Assembly: GCA_963971575.1 (NCBI GenBank)
Contig: OZ020616.1
Location: 40,886,250 to 40,950,249, forward strand
Source of the DNA: Liopterus haemorrhoidalis
Taxonomy: Eukaryota; Arthropoda; Insecta; Coleoptera; Dytiscidae
DNA length: 64,000 nucleotides
Reading direction: 5' to 3'
Part shown: positions 24,006 through 36,581 of the stretch, in pieces
Layout: each line of letters starts with the position of its first letter
Position numbering within the stretch: the stretch's first letter is position 1
Translations under genes and position numbers: made by a program
Notes under the pieces: model-generated
Told to the model about the DNA's origin: nothing
Databases searched by the model: none
Seen by the model: the letters and a program-made list of their open reading frames with translations, nothing else

Positions 24006-24340
24006 TTAATTCATTTATCCCCACCTGTCTTACGCAATACTGGTGTGGGGTCACGCCCCTCAAGCGAACAGACTGTTTGCTTTGCAACGTAGAGCTCTAC
24101 ATGTCATTAGCGGGATCGACTACAGAGAAGACTGTAAACAACAATATATTACGCTTAAGATATTAAGACTTTCCTGTATATATAAATTTTAATGCTTGAT
24201 ACATGCTCATCGCCAGTTTGAAGATTATCACCTTCATGCGGAGATGCATGATCATAACACGCGAAATAAAAATAATATACGTCCTGATTTTTCGACTAAC
24301 AAAATCTAGAAATAGCAACAATTATTACGCTATAATTTTT

Positions 24341-25341
24341 ACCTACCGTCAACATACCGGGTGAATTATTTAAGGAGCAGCATACATGTTTCACATATAA
24401 TGTTAATGAAGTGAGTTATTTCAAAAGCAACATAGCCATAAAACAAATGCTTATCGTATCCATAGAAAAGACAAAATATTATTTTTTTTAAATATTTTTT
24501 GGACGTAGCTACTAAACATTATTATTTTTGTTTGTATGCAAATATAAACAACCTAATAAAAATTCATTTATTGTTTTTAATTTACTATTTTTTAGTCATC
24601 TAGGAACTTTATCATGTCAAATAACTATTATATCTAATCACCATTGCATATCTGTTGCCATGGATATGAGCTTGCTTTCATAATTTGCTATGCTGCAAAT
24701 GAAATAACTCACTTCATTAACATATGTGAAACATGCATGTTGCTCCTTAAATAATTCAGCCGGTATATAAGGGAGGTATTGTGATCATACCGATTTTGAC
24801 ATTTCGAGATTTCGATGGATCTCCACGAATTGAGGTCCCTACATAACGTTTTGACTATTTTTAGCATGATGTCTGTCGGTCTGTCTGTCCGTCCGTCTGT
24901 CGGTCTGTCCATCTGTCTGTCTGTCTGTCTGTCCGTCTGTCCGTAGGCTAAAAGGATTTTTATAAAACTGCATATTTAAGCTTTTGACATCAATGACACG
25001 AGTTGATCAACTTATGGTAAAAATCGGTTTACTAGAAATGGGAATTTACTCGTGTCGATTTTAAAATTTTTGCGAATATTTAGCAACAGAAAAATATTTC
25101 TAAAAAATTTATTGAATAAAAGTTGCTATAAATGCAATAACTAATAACTTTTATTTGAGATGTTTTTTGATAAAACGAAAAATTTCGAACAATTTTTTCA
25201 TACTTATATGTAACGTTTCCATGGTCATGATAAATAATATCTCTATTAGAAAATATTAGGCCGTTATTTCTACTCTGCTGCTAGAATGTATTTTATACAA
25301 GTACTTTATAATGGCGGTCGGTCCTGTGGTGGCCACAGCTG
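24341..25341 (+). mobile_element. Helentron/DINE-1-like element, copy 1
   Basis: It starts ACCTACCGTCAACATA and ends with a hairpin CTGTGGTGGCCACAG followed by CTG and a T run. The ends are shared with the copies at 42983-44129 and 51562-54870. The near-terminal inverted pair is ACCTACCGTC at the left and GGCGGTCGGT about 30 bp from the right end. A short, irregular TCTGTCCG repeat sits at about 24868-24944. Insertion between Ts, a subterminal inverted repeat, a central microsatellite and a 3' hairpin are the known layout of non-autonomous Helentrons such as DINE-1. A MITE is nested at 24357-24763. No protein is encoded. Confidence 0.65.
24357..24763. mobile_element. MITE with about 65-75 bp inverted repeats, 407 bp
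   Basis: CCGGGTGAATTATTTAAGGA at the left and its near-inverse at the right, with pairing continuing through GTTAATGAAGTGAGTTATTTC. TA duplication at 24355-24356 and 24764-24765. Removing the element and one TA restores the CAACATATATAAGGG seen in the other two DINE-like copies, which proves the insertion boundaries. Tc1/mariner-type by target site. Non-coding. Confidence 0.92.
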
Positions 25342-25741
25342 TTTTTTTTTTAATGTTTTACCCTTACATCAGACAAAAACCAGCTATCGATTTTCAAACA
25401 ACTATGAGGAAGTATCTTATTGCTAAAGCATTTTATTCTATTGACGACTACCTGTCCAATATCTTTAATGATCTCGTGAACGCTGTCTAGACAAGTTTGA
25501 CATATTTGTCGTTGTGTATTGATGTATATTTGTAAATTTATTTAATTATGTATTTATTTTAAATTATTCTAAACACTTTTTAATTCAATTTTTAAACCAT
25601 TTTTGTTAATGTTACTTGTATTGTACGATATTATTTTATGTATTTGACACACTGTAAATTTTAATTATTTTTTTATTCTTTGACTTGTGTAAACATTCTC
25701 TGTGATGTAAGAAAACACCAATAAAGATTATTATTATTATT

Positions 25742-26159
25742 ATAACTATAACATGAATGGTATTATTTGTACTGAACCAGTATAATAAAGGAGAGATAAG
25801 AATCTACTTAAACTTAACATCGTAGGTCTCATATATTTATGATTTATGCAACACGCACTACACAGGAATATGCGCGAAAATCACCAAGTTCAATACTGAG
25901 GAGAAAGACTATATAAACTATAGATTGTATTTATAATATACACGACATACTTTTCTATTAAGAATTAAAATAATTGTTATAATAGGTATCAATGTGTTGG
26001 AAATAAGTTATAAACTTTTGTAAAATTCCAGACGAATAATTAACTGTTCTAAACATACTAGCATTGTACAAAAATAAATGTTACCTTCAGCCTTGCAAAG
26101 GTAACCCGCATATCCTTCGATTTAGCCTTAAAACTAAAAATAAATACAATTGTACTTAC
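25742..26159 (-). other. Intron sequence beginning with a splice donor
   Basis: On the minus strand, GTAAGT at 26159-26154 follows the exon ending at 26160. The rest to 25742 holds no recognisable exon or repeat. The acceptor of this intron is not found in the window's left part. Confidence 0.6.
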
Positions 26160-28380
26160 ATTTAGTTGCATGATGATCTTATTGTACGCCCAGTGCCATC
26201 TCTGCTTTGCTGTAATTTCCCTCCTGACCGGCTTCACTTCTTCTTCCTCTTCAAAACTAACACTCTTCTTCTCCGGGTCATGTTCCCCAATGCTGTCAGG
26301 AGGTGTCACTTGGTCCATACTATCTTGTTTCAACATATCTTGATTTGGAGAATGTCTTACTGATGTTCTACGCGACATTGGAACAGGATAAGGGTCAAGT
26401 GAGGAGTTTTTACGTGGACTATTACCATAAGCGTCAACAATTGAACCTTTACGAGAACCTGGTATGTAACCATCTCCAGATGTTCTTCTGGAGGGCGATA
26501 GAGGTCGGTAAGGGTCTACTGATGGTCTACGCACAGGAGCGTATGGATCGGGTCTTTGTAAATTTGGATGATAAGGGTCTATTAAGTTGTTTTGTGTGAT
26601 AGAACCTCTTTTATCTTCTTCAGTGGGGCTTGGTTCAAATGTTTCTACATGTATAACAGATACAGGAGATTCTTTACCTGCTTTTCCATTATATTCATCA
26701 GGTATTCCATTTGTTAACGTTATCGTGTCTTCATTGTAACTTTCTATTGATTCTTGGTGATTGAAATATTGGTCTGTTGCATCTGTTTTTATGTAGTTTT
26801 GATCTTGTGTATCCATGTACTCACTTTGGTCCATCGAGTCCTGATGGTTGAAATAACCCCGCTGGTCAATACTGTCTTGTTGTTTTAACATTCTAGAATT
26901 GTTGCGCTGCATTGATGGAGAATTATGGTTCACCATGGTTGTGTTAGTACTGTTGTTAGCGGCTATGGATGTTATATTTTCCAAATTGTCCTTGACACTT
27001 CCACCGTTCACTGATACTATTGCTTTGGGTGTGTCTGTTTGGTCCCGGAGATATTGCATAGCAGTGACGGTTGTCGTGTTAGTCATAGAGGGTTGAGGGA
27101 GTTGTTTCATAGGAAGAAGACCATCTAGTGATGGTCCCATGGATGAAGTATTTGTAAACATTGTTTCTCCCGCGGTTGAGTATGGACCACGTCTTTGCAG
27201 TGGTGGTAACGAACTGCTTATAGACGACACAGCTGTTTCAAAAGAGTCTTTTAGTTCATCATCGCGGGATTCTAAACTGTCCGTATTTTGTTGAAGAAGT
27301 GGGCTGTTTTCCCGACGACCCCCTAACTTCTTTTTGCGCGTTGCTGGTTGCGGCTTAGATTCGTAGTAATCTACCTCGTTTTCAGGGTAATCGCGATCTT
27401 CTTGTGCACTGTAATAGTACTCATCAGCTGATTGGTAGTTGCTGACGACTGGCTGATAACCGAGCGAGGTCACAGTTGAAGCCGACGTACCGTTGGCTTT
27501 AATACCCACGTTGGGCAAGGCGATGCCCGACACATTGCTAGTCCTCTGATCATTAACACTGACACTCGGATAGTTGATAGGGGGAATTGTTTGATACTGA
27601 CTGGCTACCGGGGTATTCACATCGCTAACCGGGACCTCAGGTTGAGCAGGGATGTTGTCTATACTCTGATATGCGTAATTATAGTCCTCGTTATACATTT
27701 GCTGGGCGCTCATAGCACCGGGTCTCATGTAGTAGTTATACGGATCTTCTAGTTGTTCCGAGTCGTTATACTCGGCCGAGGACGTGCGTTTCATGTGATT
27801 ATTCCTTCTGGCCTTGGCACTGCGGTGATTGAGGTTTGGTTTGGGCAGCTGTCGGCCCGGGGTAGGAGGGAGGCTAACAGAAGGCTTAGTGTGCGCTGCA
27901 ATTCGCGCCAGGAGTTTTGGGGTGGTTGTTGGCGTAGGAGGTAAACTGGCGCCTCTGTGCGATGAATTTTCTGGAGTTTTACATTCGTCGTAGAAACTAT
28001 CTCCATAGTCATTAAGCGAACCCTGGCGGCTAGTGGAACGTTTCGTGGGGATCTGCGGCATTCGACGCCGCGTTGTTGAGGGTGTTGGTGGGGTGGGATA
28101 TGGTTCATCATCGTATGTACTTTTTAACTTTCTTTGTTGCTGGTAAAAATCATTTTTCCCTACCGGAGTTTCCGGTAATTTAGAATTACGCCGTTTATTG
28201 ATGTGGTTTTCTTGGTATACAGTCGCTGTGTTTGTGTTCGTGTTTGTTTTATTCCCATAAACCCCTCCCGAGTCCCATTGGCGATCTTCCTCGTCCTGGC
28301 CATACCTTTCATCCTGGTATGGGTAAGAAGAAGTATCAAAATATTCATCGTAGCTCTGAGATTGGTTCAGCGTTTGGTTC
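26160..28380 (-). CDS. Host gene exon (large, disordered, Tyr/Ser/Pro-rich)
   Basis: The exon begins after the acceptor TATTTTTAG (28390-28381) and ends before the donor GTAAGT (26159-26154). It encodes 740 codons plus the last base of a split Arg codon, with no internal stop in 2.2 kb. The protein starts RNQTLNQSQSYDEYFD, has Pro-rich stretches (PTPPTPSTTRRRMPQIP, SLPPTPGRQLPKPN), repeated SMDQ/SIDQ units, and Arg/Ser/Pro repeats of the type DPYxPxxRRxS. It ends in an acidic run (SFEEEEEVKPVRRE) followed by RWHWAYNKIIMQLN, the only part that looks folded. No enzymatic domain or membrane segment is visible. The size, low complexity and possible phosphorylation sites suggest a scaffold or regulatory region, perhaps of a synaptic protein such as Unc-13 or RIM, but that is a guess. 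The terminal MYIF and the 33 residues after MQLN in the raw frame are intron. Confidence 0.88.
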
Positions 28381-29854
28381 CTAAAAATATACAAAAATTA
28401 TGTTTTCTGCACATCATAAATATATATTAAATAATTATTGGGTAGTCATAAAAAACTTCCACTCTCGGGACAAACTGGAATGATTTATGATATCTGATAT
28501 TTTTATACCTGTTTTAAATAAGCAGGTGTTTCCAACTTTATCACAACAATGACAATCTATACTTCGCTTTAAAATAGTAAATTTGTAACGAGTGAAATGG
28601 AAGTCCACATTCGTGACATTATGTTTTGGGCGTCCAAGTAGAGGAAAATGCTATGAAGACTGCTACAAAAAAAAAAAAAATTTATTGTATACGGTGAATG
28701 CTCGTAACAGAACTCGCTAACAGGTCATGATGACCCTGTGGCGAGATGGCTCTATTGTGAGAATGCCCTGCGACTAGCTGGGCCACGGCGAGTTGGCCGC
28801 GGTTAGATGGTCGCAACGAACTGTCTTAGACCATACATCACTATCCGGGCAGTTTGAAATTGTTTTCTGAACATTTATTCTGAAGATACGTCATTGAAGA
28901 ATGAAGCGAAAACAGGGCATTTAACTTACTTTAAGATGAACCTTTAAAATTATTTGTGGAATGGTAGTCGCTACAAAATACTCAAGTTGTAGCAAACAAA
29001 TTAGACACGTCCACGATCACGTGCCACCACTTAAGAAAGATGGGGCGATTCAAAACGCGTCAACTAAAAAAATGTTGTGCTTCTACAAGAGGCTTCATAC
29101 AACAAAAATGACACAGGAAAATATTTTAGAGACCTGTTGGTTTGGTCTACTTCCCGTACTCATATGACCGTGCGCCTTACGAATATCTTCTGTTAAAAAC
29201 ACTGAAAGTTATTGGGAACAAATTTATCAAATAAAGACTAGGTTTGAGACTTCGCCGAAAAATTTTTCAGGTCAAAACATGTATTTTGCATCTACGGTTT
29301 ACGGCTGCGTCAAAATTTTCTGTTCGTTTGAATTAGCAGTTTACTGTAAAGTCACTAGATACTGTTCGTTTCGCTAAAACAACTGATGGCAGTAAAACAC
29401 CGCGTCCAGAAATCTTAGAGCTACTTCTAAGTCAGTTGAATGAAAGCAAATCCGCAGTAAATTGAAAATAATTGAAAGTATGTATTTATAAAAGACACTG
29501 AACATATGAATGCTAATAGTAAAGCAATGCATTTCCAGAATATCTTCGCCATCTTTATATATGAAGAATCACTCCAGTAATCAGATTCAGACAATAATAA
29601 TAGTTTCATTGAAAAAAGTTTCAACTATAATTGAGAAATGGTAACTGCCAAATTTTATAGGTTAACTAGAGTCACACATCGCCTTTGGGTAACAACTGTT
29701 TACGTCAAACATTCGGTTAATATCGAAACGAACAGAATTTGCGTTTTTAGTAACTTGAAATTTTATAGCCGCGTTTTGCAGTAATAAATTTAACGCAGCG
29801 TCAAATACAGCCACGTCTTGCAGTAAAACCCAAGGTAGCAAAAAAAACAAACCT

Positions 29855-30150
29855 ACTGCCTAGTTGTCAGAGATTTTCAAGTATCGACTAGCCGTCTCTG
29901 GCATAACCCAAAGACTGCTTTTTTACGGTAGCCGAAACCGTCCGCTAAAGTGCCCTCTCTAACACGCCCCATATTCCCGAATATTAATTCAGAGATACAG
30001 GTACTAATGTAAGGTAAGGCTGAGTAGGCCTACGGTTCGAACGGTAAAGACTTTTTTGGAAAAATATTTTGCTCGTACTGGGGATTGACCTAACAATTCC
30101 ACACTTACAAAGCGAGTGAGCTGACCAATACGCTACTACAACCGCCAACA
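29855..30150 (-). mobile_element. tRNA-derived SINE, copy 2 (complete head)
   Basis: On the minus strand the 5' end reads GGCGGTTGTAGTAGCGTATTGG, holding an A-box match (TAGCGTATTGG). About 44 nt on comes AGGTCAATCCCC, a B-box match, so the head is a tRNA-like pol III promoter. The body is shared with the copy at 14321-14572 over about 250 bp. Which tRNA it came from is not certain. Confidence 0.75.
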
Positions 30151-30284
30151 GAAAATAATTAAGCATTACAAAGAGTATACAATAAGTTAATAAATGGTAA
30201 AAGAGAACATACAGGCATCCAATCACTGCATGGCAGTAGGGGAGATCCCATTCAACTCAATGCTTCCAGGGCGTCTACGTAGGG

Positions 30285-30511
30285 CAGCGGTTCTTAACCT
30301 TTTTATACTCGGGACCCCCCAACTAGCCTAAAATATTTTCTGTCCCCCCCAAGAAATTTTTGAAATAAAATTTAATTGTTCTTAATAATTTATTGTTTAA
30401 TAAATAAGTTTATTGTAATTTTAAAAGCAAAAACTGGTAAAAATTAAATTTTTTCTTTTAATATCGGGACCCCATAAGGTCTTTTCAGGACCCCCTGGTT
30501 AAGAATCGCTG
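30285..30511. mobile_element. hAT MITE, 227 bp
   Basis: The ends are CAGCGGTTCTTAACC and its inverse (CAGCGATTCTTAACC), with GGGACCCCC-type motifs near each end. The flanks ACGTAGGG (30277-30284) and ACGTAGAA (30512-30519) match in 6 of 8 positions, an aged 8-bp hAT duplication. Non-coding, in an intron of the host gene. Confidence 0.85.
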
Positions 30512-31353
30512 ACGTAGAAGACAATCATTCCAGATATGTTCAACAGTTTGAAAAGGCGCTTCACAGTCACATTCTGGGGCAGACGATCTGATAAATGGCA
30601 ACACGTCATTGCAAATTATGAGAAATTTACAGGGTGAATATACATCTTAACGACTATTTTAATAGAGTACGGTGCCATTAGCATTTTTAATTTAAAAGTA
30701 AAATTAATAAACGAAAATAGAATTTCTTTATAACTCGACCCAATACATTAGAGTGTTACGCTACGTTCAGTGATCTTAAATTAGTCGACTACAGGCTATG
30801 AGTTGTTCACTGTTGATTGTCACTAACAAGTTTGTCATATGGTAACGCGAGCAATCGTTCAGAGCTCTAAAATTAATACTTTGTCGATTGTCGATAGTTT
30901 TCCAAACTTATAGTTATTCAGTTGTTTTAATGAGACAGACATATAAACACATTGGCTACCTCAGTCCATATCGGAGAGAACTTTTATACCTTTATATAAC
31001 CTAACATAATGTCATCGCGCCGATTACAATAAATCTAGCTCAAAATTACAAAGACGAACAGTAAATATGATCAATTTAGGTAATTAGGTTAGGTTTAGTT
31101 AGTAATAATCTAGAACAGCAGAATTAGAAAAACGATAATAGATAATAAACATTTTATGAAGCCATCGTAGTTGGTTTAAAGATACAAAGATGTCGCACTA
31201 TTCGTAACGCACTAATTTCCAGAGCTGTAGACGCTGCCTTGAAGGTTAAAACTATCTAATAAAATTATTCATAGTGCACAATGCACAATCAATTAATTTA
31301 AAGAGCTCTGAACACAGCTTTAAGTATTAGAATTTTTGAAAATATAAACAAAC

Positions 31354-31465
31354 CTAGCGTCAGTGATTTCAATGCTGGGATAATATCCAGTGTTTTCTGC
31401 GTTATAATACTGATCATCGTACAGAGTAGTTTGTCTTTCTAAGCTCGGTCTACGGCCAGTCGTCC
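31354..31465 (-). CDS. Host gene exon, 112 bp
   Basis: Acceptor TTTTTAG at 31472-31466 and donor GTTTGT from 31353. The exon starts with the last two bases of a Gly codon and ends with the first two of an Arg codon (2+36 codons+2). Both phases match the neighbouring exons. It encodes TTGRRPSLERQTTLYDDQY and then YYPSIEITDA, again Tyr- and polar-rich. No known domain. The coherent phases on both sides make the exon secure although no transcript is available. Confidence 0.88.
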
Positions 31466-32051
31466 CTAAAAACAACAAAAAAAACATTAAATTCTCACTT
31501 AAACATCATTTACAACAATTTATCTTACAAAAAACAATCACTAAAATATTTCTTACCACCCGAAAAGACAGTAAATATATTTCTCAACATTTTTAACGGG
31601 TGATCAGTTTCAAAAAACCATTTTTCATTTTCATAAACGCTGAGAATATCAGGAGGCAAAAGTATATACTGTAATTAGCGCATCATTAGGAAATAGCTCC
31701 GGTAGCTTAGTTACCTGTAATTAATCGATTAACCTAATGTCATTAGTCGCTGGAAATGCTTCTATAATGTAACTTCAGCTGTCGCTATGGTCATTAGATG
31801 ATTTTTACTACTGCATTAAGATGGTTTTAGTTAATAAACCTGCCGCTACTAGTAATTATACTTGTATTTATATCTGTTATCCTGCATTATTTATGGAAGA
31901 GAAATGTAGAAAATGTTTTTCCTTTTAAATGAATAATGATACATCATGTACACAACAATATAAAAAGGAATTTAATGAACTGAAGTTCATAGAAAAATAT
32001 TCTGTATAAAAAATTAGTAAAATATGGTAAAAAGATATTTACGAGTATTTC

Positions 32052-32215
32052 TTATTATCATCATCATCATCATCATTAGCGCAACAGCCCTAGGTGAGCC
32101 TAGACTTTCTATTTCCAGGTTTCGCAATCACATTTTCAACTATGTTCGCAACACAGGCATTAACGCTACGTACAACCCCCAGAGATTAGTTTCGTATACA
32201 AAACTAAAAAACTGA
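32052..32215 (-). repeat. LINE 3' tail remnant with (ATC)n
   Basis: ATTATCATCATCATCATCAT at about 32054-32074 is followed by TAGCGCAACAGCCCTAGGTG, the kind of sequence found at the 3' ends of RTE/CR1-like LINEs in inverse orientation. The 63-codon plus-strand frame with a poly-Ile run is a by-product of this repeat. Confidence 0.4.
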
Positions 32216-32607
32216 AATACAATTACATCAAATTTTTTATGTATCTAATAGGATATTTTTGATTGTAGAAAAAATTATTGTAAAAATGTTATTGCTCAAT
32301 AACTTAATAATAGATATCACACAACAATTTTCTGTCATTTTTTAAATATATTTTTGGGTTTCAAATATGTTTTATATTTATATAGTTTTGTGTAGAAATG
32401 TTCAAATAACACATCAACTTTTTTTTCGACATGATTGTTTATAGTTTAAAACCTTCGTCGAAAATTATTATACTTGAAGATAATGAAATCTCGCTTGGTA
32501 CAAGTATTCTTTACATCTAATAAATAATTTTTTTCCGCAGCATCTATATTGATAACCGCTGCAGATTTGAGGTGGCGGCAAAAGTAGATTACCAAGTACA
32601 ATAACTA

Positions 32608-33730
32608 AGGAAGATCAGCGCCTGGATAGAAGAGCACAAGCTGCAGCTAGCTCCCGATAAGACGGAAGCCGTCATCTTGAGAGGTAAGCGTAAGAGGGAC
32701 CACATCCATTTTCGACTGGCGGATAAAATTATAGTTCCCAAGCCCCACATTAAATATCTAGGGATCATTTTTGGCGCAAACGGCTCATTCGCGGAATATC
32801 TTAAGATGGCGGCCAACAAGACGGAAAAAAGAGCTGGTATGCTACGACGATTGATGCCGAACGTTGGAGGCCCAAACTGGGGAAAAAGGAAGGTTTTGCT
32901 AGGGACAGTTTTCACTCAACTTTGTTGTGCGGAATGCTGAGATATGGCAAGTACAACAAGGCATATGAGAAAGCTCAACGCCAGGCGTAAATAGGGGTAG
33001 CCTCGGCTTTAGCACTCTGTCGACTGCGGCCCGGCAAGTAGTGACAGGAACCCTCCCTCTGCTCCTTGCAGAGGACAGGTGATAGATTTACGAGGCAGGA
33101 GGGGGACCTGAGGTGAGAAACGCTGCCAGAACACATTCGGTGGAGAAATGGCAAGAGGAGTGGTCCAGGAATCAGGACAAAGGGCAGTGGACAAAAAGGC
33201 TCATCCTCAACATACCAGAGTGGCTGGCTTGCAAGTTCAAGAACATAGACTACTATCTCACGCAAGCCCTGGCAGCCCATGGGTCTTTTAAGTTCTTCAC
33301 CCTGAGGATTGGGAAGAACCAGGACGACAACTTTACCTACTGTGGCGCAGTCGACACAGCCGAACATACATTATTCATGAGCGGGAGATGGACAGCAGAA
33401 AGATTGCGAGCATACACCACAACAGGAGAAAATCTGACACCCGACAACATGGTCCAGGTTATACGGCACTCCAGGGAAAACTGGGAAACGGTGCGACAGA
33501 TGCTGTCAGCCATCATGAAGAGGAAGGAGACAGACGAGCGAGAAAGACAGAATAGGGGAATGTGAGGATAGGTTGAGCTAGCCTGTTCCCTCCAAGACGA
33601 AAATCACTACAGATAGTTCCTTGGTGGGAAAAAAGATGCAAGCAGGATTTTTAGTCGGTACGCCAAATGAAGAAGATTCCGACACTACCAGATTGGTGTC
33701 TATAAAAGTTTTTCCCTGAATAAAAAAAAA
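32608..33730 (+). mobile_element. 5'-truncated R1-like LINE with 14-bp target duplication
   Basis: Perfect 14-bp direct repeats AAGTACAATAACTA flank it (32594-32607, 33731-33744), and the 3' end is a poly(A) run (33722-33730). The insert is decayed ORF2. One frame from about 32611 reads SAWIEEHKLQLAPDKTEAVI, then HIKYLGIIFGANGSF (reverse transcriptase thumb); it shifts near 32930-32990. A second frame (33113-33565) carries HSVEKWQEEW and a Cys/His motif (YCGAVDTAEHTLF) to the stop at 33563-33565. The length is about 1.1 kb where a full element would be 5-6 kb. It was dead on arrival. Confidence 0.9.
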
Positions 33731-34519
33731 AAGTACAATAACTATAATTAGTTTTCACAATAGAACAAAATATCATGAATAATATTTGTAGAATGAATCT
33801 TTAGCTACAGTTCGCCGCATGGTACACAAATATGCGTCGAATGGTTTACTATTGGCGGTCCCTTGGATGGACCCTTGCTAGCGGACCCTTGCTAGCGGTC
33901 AATGTCCAAGCACAATCGCTTACAATTCGCATTTCTTATTATTATTATTAATTATCTCCAGAACCGAGACAACTTGAGGTATTTTACTTGAGAATTAATA
34001 TGGTTGTCTATAATTGATTCACTAATTAAAAAGATATCAGTAGTCACGGAATTGGCTAATGAGATGACTGATGACAGCGCTGCCATGAGGATTCCAAATA
34101 ATAATAATACTCTGGATTTATTAGACATGTCTTTTAAAATATTTACTAACTATCAGTTATGTCTATCAATTTTATTTTATTTATTATCCATTTTTATATT
34201 TCCTTTTTACTGTGAAATTTGTTTTTAATGTTATACTTTATTCTTGCTTTGGAATTCTCTTTTGTAACCAATTATTTTAGTAATTAAATAAACATTACAC
34301 GAAGGTTTATATTAAAGTTTGACATTGTAAAATAAAACATTATTATAAAGAACAAGATCCAGTTCCTTTAGAGAAGAAATTAATGAGTATGATGTCTGTA
34401 CTATTTACTGGGCAAATGCTGCAGGCATAAACAATGATATCTTTATTGGTTTCACTCATTTTGTTTTGAAGAAAAAATAATATCTTTTATTTTTACCGCG
34501 AAAAACACTATGGCACAGA

Positions 34520-34650
34520 TTGCCGGACGCTCATGGGACGAGTGTGCAGCACAAACTGCACTCCACGATATCTGTCGAATAATCTTCGCACGGCACGGAG
34601 TACCCAGAAACCTTATGACGAACGTTTCTTGGGTAAATTATGCAAAATAT
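34520..34650 (+). pseudogene. Ty3/gypsy integrase scrap
   Basis: One frame reads GRSWDECAAQTALHDICRII followed by FARHGVPRNLMT, resembling the integrase core of gypsy-type retroelements around the conserved RHGxPxxLxSD motif; the Asp is lost here (Asn). Only about 40 codons are recognisable. Decayed. Confidence 0.45.
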
Positions 34651-34898
34651 TTAGATTATTAGCTTATGCCGAACGCACCTAATCTAGAAATTACTTTCGA
34701 ATTTATCCCTAGTTTAAAAATACACTATAGAAGGTTATTGTACTCCTCACGCCTAAAGATCTTCCTTACTAAAATCGAACCAAATTTTTAGTTAATATAG
34801 TCTGGGGAAAGATTTCTGTACATGGGCAAATGACGCATCTCTAGCGGTCATATAGGTATAGGACCGGGGTTAAATAATTCAACAAATCAATGTTTTAC

Positions 34899-35041
34899 CT
34901 CTAGCTTTTCTTGACGGTGGTTGCGAACTCCCATAGTAATCAGAATCGCCAGAGTATCCTCGTTCCAATACTGCATCTACACTATCTACAGATTGTCCAT
35001 AGCCCGTCTCTCCATAACTAGCGCTGTACCACGTGTCTTGG
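34899..35041 (-). CDS. Host gene exon, 143 bp
   Basis: Acceptor TTTTCAG (35048-35042) and donor GTAAAA from 34898. It begins with the third base of a Ser codon and ends with the first base of a Gly codon (1+47 codons+1). It joins in frame to exons 50202-50347 upstream and 31354-31465 downstream. It encodes QDTWYSASYGETGYGQSVDS and then LERGYSGDSDYYGSSQPPS: Tyr/Gly/Ser/Asp-rich and probably disordered, with many YG and DSDYY motifs. Confidence 0.9.
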
Positions 35042-35588
35042 CTGAAAATAATCAATTATTACCACATAATTCACTAAATTTCACTCAAAATCCCAAATGA
35101 GCCACAAACGATGATGACAAGATAAAAATTATGCTTGAATGTAAAATGGTAAAATTTTGCAATATGTTCAATAAGATTAGGCTAGTGTTGCTCTAATGGC
35201 CTCTTAGTGACATGAAATCAGGATACACAAATTAAGACCAATCAGAGCATGTATAGTACGGGAAATGAAAGGTTACCTAACAAACAATGCAATATCGAAC
35301 ATACATATGAAGTGTTGTATTATAGTGAGGCCAATCAGAGAAAGTATAGTTTGGGAAGTGAAAGAATATTTAACAAACAATGCAATATCGAAGTGTTGTA
35401 TCATCCAATATTTATAAATGATTGACAGACGTTTGAATTTAGCGCATTGCTGTGTTAGTAATTTTTATCTCACACCCTATGTTCATACCCTAGATGCACA
35501 TGACACCTTACATGACACGAAATTACGGATATTATTTGACATTTTCAGTTGTCTGATATTGGCAATTTCCAGTGCATTTCTTAGCAGG

Positions 35589-36190
35589 AAAAGCCTTTTT
35601 TATCGCCACTTTTGTACATTATTTTATTGATAAATAATAAATAGCCATATAAACAACAACTGTATGATATTAATAAATTTCTTTGTCACTGAATCATTAA
35701 TTTGCCTTTGTAAATTTTGCCTTGTGCGTCACTGGCAAGTAATAGCCTATAAAATTAATCTAATGAGCGGGAAATTCAAACACCTTTTAAAAAGCCTTTT
35801 TTTATCGCCACTTTTGTACATTATTTTATTGATAAATAATAAATAGCCATATAAACAACAACTGTATGATATTAATAAATTTCTTTGTCACTGAATCATT
35901 AATTTGCCTTTGTAAATTTTGCCTTGTGCCTCACTGGCAAGTAATAGCCTATAAAATTAATCTAATGAGCGGGAAATTCAAACACCTTTTAAAAAGCCTT
36001 TTTTATCGCCACTTTTGTACATTATTTTATTGATAAATAATAAATAGCCATATAAACAACAAATGTATGATATTAATAAATTTCTTTGTCTATGAATCAT
36101 TAATTTGCCTATGTAATTTTTGCTATGTGCGCCACTGGCAAGTAATAGTCTATAAAATTAATCTAATGAGCGGGAAATTCTAACACCTAT
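35589..36190. repeat. Tandem repeat, three units of about 201 bp
   Basis: Units start with AAAAGCCTTTTTTATCGCC at 35589, 35790 and 35992. The first two are nearly identical and the third is slightly diverged (CTATGAATC for CACTGAATC). No coding capacity. Probably a local duplication inside the intron. Confidence 0.9.
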
Positions 36191-36581
36191 CATTAATTTA
36201 TGAACACTCTGTATTTAATTGATTATTATAACTTTCTCAAATGGTTTCGAAACCATTGGGCTATATTTGATAATATAATCATATAAGCAGTCTCAAAATC
36301 CATCCCTTGGAACATCTGTCAACTCCTTTACTCAATTTTTGATAATCATAAACGCTAATGCGATCTAACGGAAATATATTTTAATGAATAAATATAATAT
36401 TTTAAAAATATTTTATACTCTTAAACAATCTTCTTGCCCAATACTAGTTTAGATAACTTTAGGCTTCATTCACAAAATTTTTCTGACATGACAATTCTTT
36501 TCAAGAATTTGTTCAATACGTATTACATATATGAACTGATCTCTCTATTTTTTTCGAGATCTTTCTTCTGGTGGACTGAGG

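Larger units (their letters stand above)
24006..25741 (+). pseudogene. Jockey-like LINE 3' end split by a DINE-like element
   Basis: The left part (to 24340) reads HLSYAILVWGHAPQANRLF and then HDHNTRNKNNIRPDF, with one TAA and a frameshift. The right part (from 25342) resumes with FNVLPL and ends KYLIAKAFYSIDDYLSNIF before TAG near 25489. About 230 bp of 3' UTR end in ATTATTATTATTAT at 25724-25741. Joining across 24341-25341 restores the usual protein order, so the DINE-like element inserted into a T run of an existing LINE copy. Confidence 0.8.
28381..31353 (-). other. Intron between two host-gene exons
   Basis: A 2.97-kb intron, with donor GTTTGT at the 31353 side and acceptor TTTTTAG at 28381. 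It contains a tRNA-derived SINE (29855-30150) and a hAT MITE (30285-30511). The rest is AT-rich without further features. An A run lies at 28668-28680. Confidence 0.8.
31466..34898 (-). other. Intron between two host-gene exons
   Basis: A 3.4-kb intron. It holds a short LINE tail near 32050, a 5'-truncated R1-like LINE with target duplication (32608-33730) and a scrap of gypsy-like integrase (about 34520-34650). A 14-bp direct repeat GACCCTTGCTAGCG occurs around 33870-33900. Otherwise no feature. Confidence 0.75.

Noticed and set aside
26166..28430. Plus-strand frames of 62-106 codons opposite the large exon
   Set aside because: Shadows of the minus-strand exon; no own splice signals or motifs.
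33113..33565. 150-codon frame as a host gene
   Set aside because: It is the C-terminus of a truncated R1-like LINE lying between a 14-bp target duplication and poly(A).
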